Positions 56,753 to 64,000 of a stretch of 64,000 bases of DNA are shown here, one piece after another (the first letter of the stretch is position 1; every line of letters starts with the position of its first letter). A program made the translations under genes and the position numbers. This DNA is from Kingdonia uniflora. Its lineage: Eukaryota > Streptophyta > Magnoliopsida > Ranunculales > Circaeasteraceae. Under the pieces are notes generated by a model. The model was not told the origin of the DNA. It worked only from the letters and a program-made list of their open reading frames with translations, and searched no databases. Location of the stretch: NCBI GenBank assembly GCA_014058105.1, contig JACGCM010000325.1, positions 1-64,000 on the forward strand, in the 5' to 3' direction.

Positions 56753-57089
56753 ATGTAATCTTTAATCTCAATGTCCTTTCTTCTCAATATTTTACCCTCT
56801 GACGCTAAATGGCTTTGTGCTATTTAAATTTACAGGATCTCTATCAACCCTTCGTCTAGTTTACTCTTTTTATACGATACGAAGAAACCTCTTCTCACAG
56901 TTATTTCATATATATTTTTTGTTATTGATTTCCTTGTAAGATATACATGTCATTTAAACCCTTGTGTTTGAATTAAATTGTTTAGATTATTTCTTTCGCT
57001 ATGTTGAAATTAATTTATTAATTCAATAGTGGATGATTATGTTCTAATCATTATGTTATGTTGTAACTCAATTATATAAGGATGGTAAA

Positions 57090-60000
57090 ATGGTACTCGA
57101 TGGAGATCATACCACACAAGCAAATCTTGAAATACAAAGCCCCAAATACTTTATAAACAGTGACCTCGAATACAATGGAGGGTATTTATAAGTTTTGTTC
57201 AAATTTTATTATTGAATTGCCTATTTCAGTTAAGAAAAAGCGAGTATGAAAAGCTGTTAAAGTGATGTAAGCTAATGATAAGCTACTAAAGAGGTTTAAA
57301 TTTTTTTTACAACAAATAGATCAGAGTCAAGATTCTTTGACTATAATGAAAGGAACTTTGAATACGTTACAAGGTAATATTAAATTTCTAGGATCATTAT
57401 ATTAATCTTGCCTATTTATCTGTTCATTAATTTTATTTTTCATTGTATATTATTTGCCTGGTTATGTTTAAATTAATTTAATAATTATCATGAATTTTTT
57501 TTTGGACCATAGTGAAATGAGCTAGAGAAAACTTCTTAGAGATACAGTCTGACCAGTTTGAAAAAAAAAATATTTGAAGTAAATGCTCTTCAAAAGATTT
57601 GATATCAACTTTATGATAAAGCATCCTATACAAGGGAAGAAAAAAGACAAAAAAAATAAAGGGCAGTAAAAGACCCAAACCTCAGTCAAAAAGGCAAGTT
57701 TTTATTATGGATCCTCCTCTTGCCAATACCGGCATCCCAGGTGAGGGTGGTTGTAATCAATATTGTATAATTTTCATTTTATTGTAGTATCTTCATCTTA
57801 ATTTCCTCTGCGATACCTATATGTTATAACAACTTATTTATTATGTGAATATATGGTACTTTCAGTGAAAGCAACGTGTGTTCGAGAAGTCATTAAATTG
57901 CTAGTTTTTAATGAAAATATTCAGAAATTGGTATCTAACATCCGATTGGAAAGCGAATTAAGTAATTTACATTCCGTTGAGGAAACATAACCAGGTAATA
58001 TAATTAATTGTTAGTGTATAGATTGTAGTTATGAATCCAAGTAAGGCCTACTAAATTATTACATATCTTGCTCTTTGATAGATTGTCAATCATTTCCTAA
58101 ATACTCTTAATAATGTGCATTCGAGACTATTTTTTTATTATTGGAATGTAGGCTGCCCTATGTTTTGATTTATTTCCCACCCAAATATTTTCTATGTTCT
58201 TTACAATACTAATATACAGTTCATTTGAAATAGCTTCCATCTTATGAAATTAAGCAATTTTTCTTATGTACTGATCTGCATATGCAATATTCCATGTACT
58301 CACAAGGTTCCTTCATGAATTTTCATATCCACTTTCTCAATTCCCAAATAGCCATCAGTATTTAGGCGCAATACATCAAGATGTCACTATTTTTGATTGT
58401 GTAATGTTTGGCCCCATCTACACTTGCAACCATCTCATGATACTATTTAGTATTCCTTGTTAGACATTTCATAATAATATTTAGTTTATGAATGATCACT
58501 ATTATTTAGTTTCTTATCAGGTATTTAAGTTGGCAGTTACTTTTATAATCCGTTTCATTTTTTTTTTAATAATGTGCATTTAGTTATCTGAAGATAAATA
58601 AAGAAAATGACTAAAGTTTTGATTGCTGAAGAGGAGATATAATTAAACCGTGACAGAATAGAGGATAAAAAGATGAAATCTCACTTCTTTTAAAAAATAA
58701 TTCTCCTAAAGTTATTTTGAATGATTGTAGAATGTAAGGTAATGTTACTAATAGTCAATATTATGTTATATTATAACACAATTTCTTTTAGGGATATGTA
58801 GGTTTTATGTACTAACATTCTAATTTAATTTTCTTATCCAATGCTGGTACAAATATTTATGAAAATAACATTATTAATGTTCCCTCCAATTGTGTTACTA
58901 TGACAGCTAGAAGAATTTTATAACTAGATAAGTCAGTATCCAACCGTCATCATGAAGGCAAAGTTCTTAATCCGCATATGGGCGATAAATCAATACTAGG
59001 TATTACTGATAATTCAAAGTATTTTTTCTTTACATATAATACAATTATTTTTTTCTTAATATAATTTATGCTCATATTACAATGTTGTATGTTAAAAAAT
59101 GAGTCCTTTGATAATTAATAATATGCCCATAAATAATGCTAGTAATACAATTTTGTCTGGTACAATTTCTACATCAGTGTTTTGTGGTAGTTTGCATTAA
59201 CTATATACATCTATTCCATTATCTCATTCAGTTCTTACTAATAATTTGTATAATAATAATAAGAGTAATAAATGATGCATAATAACAAATTAAATAGAAC
59301 ATTTTTTTAATTGGGGTGCCTTATTTTGATTGACCATTCTAACAAGTTTCTGAATACAATTTGTAATTATTTAGACGAAGACATATCAAAAAGCCTTCAA
59401 AAGTTCTAGCTGCTAAGGAACAAAACGATTAAAGCGGGAAAGAATTTGAAAATACGGGTTTGGCGTCACGATCCCTTTTAATTAAACAATGTACCTCGAT
59501 ACCTATTACAGCTGTAACATCGTCAAGTAATATAACTACATTTATTATTAAAGGGGTTATACCCATACTTTCATATTTGTTATATATGTGATGGTATGTT
59601 TTAGATGCAAGTGCCAATTCTAGGGCTAATATTTTGTTGCAAACAGCCTCTGTGTACCATAAAAAGGATTTGTCTTTGTTGAATGCCTTTGCATTAGGTA
59701 ATTTAAGTAGTTATTAATACATGAATAATCATTCTTAAATATTAAAATTAACACATACATTCTTTATTTTTTTTATTAATAAAGATTTACCTTTTTTTGG
59801 TTGGATATATAAGTTAGGTTGTCTATTTAATAATGTTAACAATTAGAATGAGGCTGTACGCTATAATGGATGATTCTCTATCTTGTAAAATAGCTTTCGC
59901 TATATCTAAAAATCCAAGTTATTATTTGAGTTATGTATACGTTTGTAAATTTATTTAGAACTAATGTTACTTTGTAATTTATATCTCATCATTTGATAGC

Positions 60001-60266
60001 CAAAGATTTGAAAGCAAGTATAGATTTCCTCATTAAACTAAATGCAAGGGGTTGTGAAGCAAAGACCAAAAAAGGAGGCGATACTAGTTTAATTAATATT
60101 GAAAAATAAGATATTCATATTATTATAGGCGATTGCTCCACGTCTGTTTCTTGTAAGGATTATTCCGCTTCTATTCTTTTGCATTTAATAACTATGTTGA
60201 GTTCATCTATACTAAAATCTGCTGGCAACGTTATTCCTGAACTACCTTGTATATTAGCTAATGCAG
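57090..60266 (+). pseudogene. Decayed multi-exon gene with mostly phase-1 introns, family unknown
   Basis: A possible start is the ATG at 57,090 (MVLDGDHTTQANLEIQ). Predicted exons: 57,090-57,180; 57,230-57,373; 57,513-57,741; 57,866-57,994; 58,584-58,738; 58,847-58,999; about 59,125-59,270; 59,375-59,555; 59,605-59,697; 60,000-60,110; 60,129-60,266. Most have AG before and G|GTAAT or similar after. Six have lengths divisible by three with phase-1 ends. Examples: VREVIKLLVFNENIQKLVSN; DKSVSNRHHEGKVLNPHMGD; ANILLQTASVYHKKDLSLLN (fully open exon); SASILLHLITMLSSSILKSA (fully open exon). Other exons contain stops and a few splice sites are mutated. I do not know the family; an N-terminal region of a Helitron Rep/helicase gene is one untested idea. 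The gypsy LTR at 60,311 cuts it off. Confidence 0.55.
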
Positions 60267-60310
60267 GTAATATATAGAACAATAAAAAATTAACTTCTAC
60301 TCGCATAATT

Positions 60311-60804
60311 TGATCACGGAGGATCTAGGGAAGTTTTAATGAAAATTAACCAAAGTCGTTCGAACGATAGTTGGAGTCGTTCGAGCGATTTCTGGTCTAT
60401 TTAAATAGACTTATTTTTTATTCTAATAGATTAAGTCCTGAGGTGTTTTATTCGAATACAACTAACGTCTATTCGAATACACTTTCTGTTAAGTTCTCTT
60501 TTCGAATAGAGACTTAATCTATTCAAACAGAGGCACGATTAAGCCTATTTCTTTAGGCGTTTAAGGGCATATTTTTCATATTTTGTAACTAGGAACTTGT
60601 AACCTTATAAAAGTGGCAAGGCTAGGCAAGATTATGTTATGTTAGATCGATCAAAGTTTTGAGAGAGAGACTCAGGGGTTGAGAGTAATTTTATTGTAAT
60701 TAATTTATATTAAGAAATTGAAGTTCTTAAAGGGATTTTCCCAACCAATTGGTGTGTTCTTCATATAATTATTCATTTTAGGGTTTCTCTATTCGTATTG
60801 TGCA
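60311..60804 (+). repeat. 5' LTR of the gypsy element at the right edge
   Basis: Probably from TGATCACGGAGGATC to GTATTGTGCA, about 494 bp. The right end is set by the primer site that follows; the left end is a guess, because the partner LTR is outside the window. It contains a TTCGAA array at 60,359-60,527. Confidence 0.55.
60355..60530. repeat. Palindrome array with 20/30-bp spacing in the LTR
   Basis: TTCGAA or close variants at 60,359, 60,380 (TTCGAG), 60,421 (TTCTAA), 60,451, 60,472, 60,501 and 60,522 (TTCAAA). A perfect 16-bp palindrome GTCTATTTAAATAGAC lies at 60,395-60,410. Confidence 0.85.
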
Positions 60805-60809
60805 TTAAG

Positions 60810-60818
60810 TGGCATCAG
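60810..60818 (+). other. Degraded tRNA-iMet primer binding site
   Basis: TGGCATCAG follows the LTR after five bases; compare TGGTATCAG. Confidence 0.5.
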
Positions 60819-60854
60819 TTTTCCTGTAATGATTCTCAGGGGTAATTGTGGTTT

Positions 60855-61910
60855 ATGATCTCTACACGTGACCATCGCAAGCAAACGAATGAGAAGTTAG
60901 TGAGTCTATTAGAGATTTACCGAAAACCTAATTTGAAGAAGAAGACCAATTTGGAAATAGCCGATTCCGACGATCGACTCACGACTTTGGAAACGACAGT
61001 TTCTGACCTAACTTCTACTGTGGGGGAGTTGGTAGAACAATTGTGTCACACAAACCTCGCAAAGGCTTCTGCTTCAATAAAACGGCAAGACCACTCTCAA
61101 CGGCGAGGTCGCTCAAGGAAGAAAGGGATTATGAAGGTGGATGGAGACGAGGATATAACGGAGATAAATAGTGATACTAGTGATGTCGAATCCGTTAAGG
61201 AGTGCCCGGGTATTGGTGGGTCAATAAATCCTATGCGTAATCTTTGTATTGACTCTAAGATTGTAATTATGGTATTCGATGGTTCAGTCGATGCCATGAA
61301 GTTGGATAATTGGTTAGATAGGTTAGAGACCTATTTTTCTGTTTGCGAATATTCCAATGCTCAAAAAAATTGTTTCTCTACATTGAAATTTGCAAATCAT
61401 TCACTAACGTGGTGAAAATCCTATCAGAAATGCCACGAAGTAGGAAGTTTGAGTTTGAAAGAATTCAAGGTTTTGGTGAGGAAGTAATTCTCTCCAATTG
61501 TGTATGAACTTGAACGATGGTACAAATGGCATAATTTTTGCCAAAAGTTTGGGCAATCCGTACAATAATTCACTACGGAGTTTCATAACCAAGCGTTGGT
61601 TTAGGATATTGATGTGGATAAGTATGAGGTGTTCATGAAATAAAATATATGGGAGGTCTTTCAGAGTCCATTAGAAGAAAATTAAAGCTCTTTAATGTGG
61701 AAAATATTGAAGATGTTGCCACTAAAGCAATTTCTATTGAAGGTAAGTACATGAAAGGTGACAAAAATAGATGATAAGATTAAGTCGGGGTACAAGTCTA
61801 ATTGGAAGTATGATCAGAAAGGGGAGTCCAAAGAAGAGGGGTCTTCATCCAAGGGGAATTCTTGTAGTTATTGCAAGGCTAATGGGCACATTTCAGATAA
61901 ATGTTGGTAA
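60855..61910 (+). pseudogene. Gag of the right-edge gypsy element (decayed)
   Basis: From the ATG at 60,855 (MISTRDHRKQT) the frame is open to 61,415. It has a helical segment (DDRLTTLETTVSDLTSTVGE), a basic patch (RRGRSRKKGIMK) and the start of the gag domain (IVIMVFDGSVDAMKLDNWLD, RLETYFSV). After stops, readable gag pieces continue. A zinc knuckle CSYCKANGHISDKC (C-x2-C-x4-H-x4-C) lies at 61,863-61,904. It is followed, one frame away, by NLSRASAEGRVGK/HPELRPKEEWGKK-like sequence typical after the CW of such knuckles. Confidence 0.8.
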
Positions 61911-61959
61911 TTTATCCAGAGCTTCGGCCGAAGGAAGAGTGGGGAAAGAAAGAGAAACG

Positions 61960-62445
61960 TACACTAGCCACAACGATTATGGATATTCCAGATTTAGGTA
62001 AGCCAAATCCTAAGCTTACTCTAATGTTCAAGCAACCTATAACTATCAACGAGGCGAGTTGGGAAAAACTTTTTTATGTCAGCATTTAAGTGAAGCAGAG
62101 CTTAGTCAGGCCATCATTGATTTGGGTAGTCAGAAGAATTTAATTTCTAAGGCGGTGGTGAAGAAGATGGGTTTGGCTACTGTGGCTCATCCTAAGCCGT
62201 ATGGTTTGGGTTGGATTCAGAAAGACGAAGAGTTGAAGATCATTAAGAAGTGTACGTTCAAGTTTGCGATTACTGAGAATTTTATTAACGAAGTGACATA
62301 TGAGGCAGTTCTGTTGGACGTGTGTCAAGTCATTTTGGGTAGCCCTTATCTTTGGGACTGAGATACAATCCTTTACTGTAAAGCTCGCAAGTATCATCTT
62401 TTGAAGGAGGGGATGAAGCTTTATATCGTTGCATGCAAGGAACAT
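61960..62445 (+). pseudogene. Protease region of the right-edge gypsy element (decayed)
   Basis: Open at 62,059-62,361: AIIDLGSQKNLISKAVVKKM, then HPKPYGLGWIQKDEELKI and LLDVCQVILGSPYLWD. The usual D-S/T-G is D-L-G here. The LDVCxVxLGSPY block is a conserved end of this protease type. Confidence 0.7.
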
Positions 62446-62556
62446 AGTACAACGACTAATTTAGTAATGGCGACTCAGGCGAAGAGGTTGGTTAATGCAA
62501 GTAGAAAATTTATATTGTTGTTGGTACGACCAGTTTAAGAAGGTCTGTCGGCTAAG

Positions 62557-63960
62557 GTGTTGTCTACTTTGGCAATGTTTCCTATGCAACAAACTAATAT
62601 GGGGAAGTTACAAGAGGAATATGAAGACTTGTTTCTGGGTATAGAAGGGATTCCGCGTAAGAGAGATGTGGAGCATGATATCACCTTGGTGAATGGTGAG
62701 CCACTACCTATTATTGGGTTATATCGGACTTCTGTCATAGAGTCTGATGAGATCAAGAAACAGGTTAAGGAACTCCTTGAGCAAGGAGTTATTAATCCAA
62801 GTTGCTCACCTTGTAGTTCATCGGTGTTATTGGTACCGAAGAAGGATGGGTCTTAGAGGATGTGTGTAAATTATCGGGCGCTGAACAAGATTACTGTGAA
62901 AAATTGTTATATACTTTCACGGATTGACGAGTTTTAGATGAGTTACAGACGGCTCAGTTTTTTACCAAATTAGATCTTAAGTCGGGTTACCATCAAGTTT
63001 GAATCCAAAAAGAAGATACTTGGAAGACAGCGTTTAAGACCAAATAAGGACTATTTGAGTAGTTGGTGGTGACCTTTGGGTTATGCAATGCTCCGGCGAT
63101 GTTTATGTGGTTAATGAATGAGGTACTTCGTACTTTTATTAATAATTTTGTGATTACGTATTTAGATGATATCTTAATATATAGTCGTACATGGGAGGAG
63201 CACCTTGGGCATTTCTATAAAGTGTTGGGCATTTTGCGATCACAACAACTTTTTCTAAATGGGAAGACGTGCGAGCTTGGGAAGAGGAAGCTAGTCTATT
63301 TGGGATTTATTTTTAGTAGCAGCAAGCTTAAGGTTAATCCAGAGAAGGTCTCGGTCATTACTAATTGGCCTTGACCACATACAGTGACGAAAGTGAGGAG
63401 TTTTATGAGTTCTTGTCAATACTTACAAAAGTTTATTCGGCTTTTTTTACAAATAGTCGCACCATTACATTCTTTGACAAAGACCAAAGTACAGTTTGTG
63501 TGGGAAGAACACCATGAGAAAACTTTTCTGTTACTGAAGCGCAAGATTGCGGATGCACCATTGTTAGCATTGCCCAATTTGTAGCGGCCTTTTGAGGTCG
63601 AGACAGATGCGCCAGACTATGCATTGGGGGCAATCCTTTTACAGGATAAGAGACCGGTTGTTTACCATTTTGAGATGTTTATAGGAGCAGTACGCAACTA
63701 TCCTACCTACGATAAGAAATTCTACGCATTATATCAATCAGTAAAACATTGGCAGAGTTACTTATTCGGGAAGGAAGTTGTGGTACATTCTAATCATAAA
63801 CCATTACAGTTCTTATCTACGCAGTCTAACCTACAGTAAGCTCGCCATATAAAGTGGATGTCATACCTTCAGCAGTTTACCTTATTGATCAAGTATAAGA
63901 AAGGAGTGGATAATAAAATGGTTGATATGTTATCTCGACCCCCATTACCAACTATTTCTG
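62557..63960 (+). pseudogene. RT and RNase H of the right-edge gypsy element (decayed)
   Basis: RT start: EQGVINPSCSPCSSSVLLVP then KKDGS and, after a stop, MCVNYRALNKITVKN. Middle: KLDLKSGYHQV with stops. Core at 63,063-63,374: FGLCNAPAMFMWLMNEVL, then TYLDDILIYSRTWEEHLGHF (catalytic YLDD intact). Thumb: TKVRSFMSSCQYLQKFIR. RNase H at 63,384-63,839: ETDAPDYALGAILLQDKRPV, NYPTYDKKFYALYQSVKHW and HSNHKPLQFL, then DMLSRPP near 63,930. Stops at several points rule out function. Integrase would lie beyond 64,000. Confidence 0.85.
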
Positions 63961-64000
63961 CTTTGTTGGTAGCTATGCAGATACAACCTATTAGTCCTTC

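Larger units (their letters stand above)
60311..64000 (+). mobile_element. Decayed Ty3/gypsy element, 5' part (continues beyond the window)
   Basis: Order: LTR, primer site, gag with zinc knuckle, protease, RT, RNase H, then the window ends before integrase. Many stops in every domain. The phrase GSQKNLI after the protease Asp and the WEEHLGHFYKVL block after YLDD fit plant gypsy pol; the lineage is not resolved. Confidence 0.85.

Noticed and set aside
1..64000. rRNA or tRNA genes, centromeric satellite, organelle DNA insertions
   Set aside because: No cloverleaf-type gene, conserved rRNA stretch, long satellite array or recognisable chloroplast or mitochondrial gene was seen by eye; a dedicated scan would be needed to exclude small ones.

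Overview
This window is plant nuclear DNA, most likely from a eudicot with a large, repeat-rich genome. It has no bacterial-style gene packing, no operons, and no rRNA or tRNA gene that I recognise. Nearly everything supported is transposable-element sequence of plant type: Ty3/gypsy, Ty1/copia, PIF/Harbinger and hAT-like. Plant tRNA-iMet primer sites (TGGTATCAGAGC) adjoin three long terminal repeats (LTRs). I see no intact host gene, only one recognisable host-gene fragment (TIM23-like) and one multi-exon pseudogene of unknown identity.

Layout. 1-5.8 kb: degenerate DNA with a Ty3/gypsy RNase H remnant at 2.7 kb. 5.8-11.7 kb: a decayed PIF/Harbinger DNA transposon with a transposase remnant (+) and a SANT/NAM-type accessory ORF remnant (-). 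12.6-13.9 kb: a 1.2 kb hAT-like element. 13.9-27.1 kb: an old Ty3/gypsy element (+) broken by two insertions. One is a 4.4 kb coding-less LTR element (14,928-19,321). The other is a young 5.6 kb chromovirus with a chromodomain (21,097-26,712). At 27.1 kb a copia-like LTR interrupts the same old element again. 29.0-34.4 kb: a Ty1/copia-type element with gag but no visible pol; its LTR carries a 50-bp periodic palindrome array. 34.4-40.3 kb: mixed sequence with a possible snRNA-type promoter pair, a tandem duplication, a TIM23 fragment that runs into a GA-rich satellite, and an antisense ORF remnant. 40.4-51.9 kb: an 11.5 kb Tat-like gypsy element with perfect target-site duplications (TSDs). 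It has gag and integrase but no protease, RT or RNase H. Its 7.7 kb 3' region carries antisense coiled-coil ORFs, one with a predicted intron, and is itself invaded by a solo LTR. 53.3-56.4 kb: a 3.2 kb solo LTR. 57.1-60.3 kb: a decayed gene of about 11 exons with mostly phase-1 introns. 60.3-64.0 kb: the 5' half of another decayed gypsy element.

How the pieces relate. The chromovirus encodes, although with nonsense and frameshift damage, all retrotransposition functions. The coding-less element next to it has matching LTR ends, primer site, polypurine tract and a 35-bp LTR module, so it looks like a non-autonomous partner of that family. The Tat-like and copia-type elements both lack reverse transcriptase, so they too must have depended on relatives in trans, or lost the region after insertion. 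Percent identities and counts are by eye. Family assignments rest on recognised motifs, not on searches.
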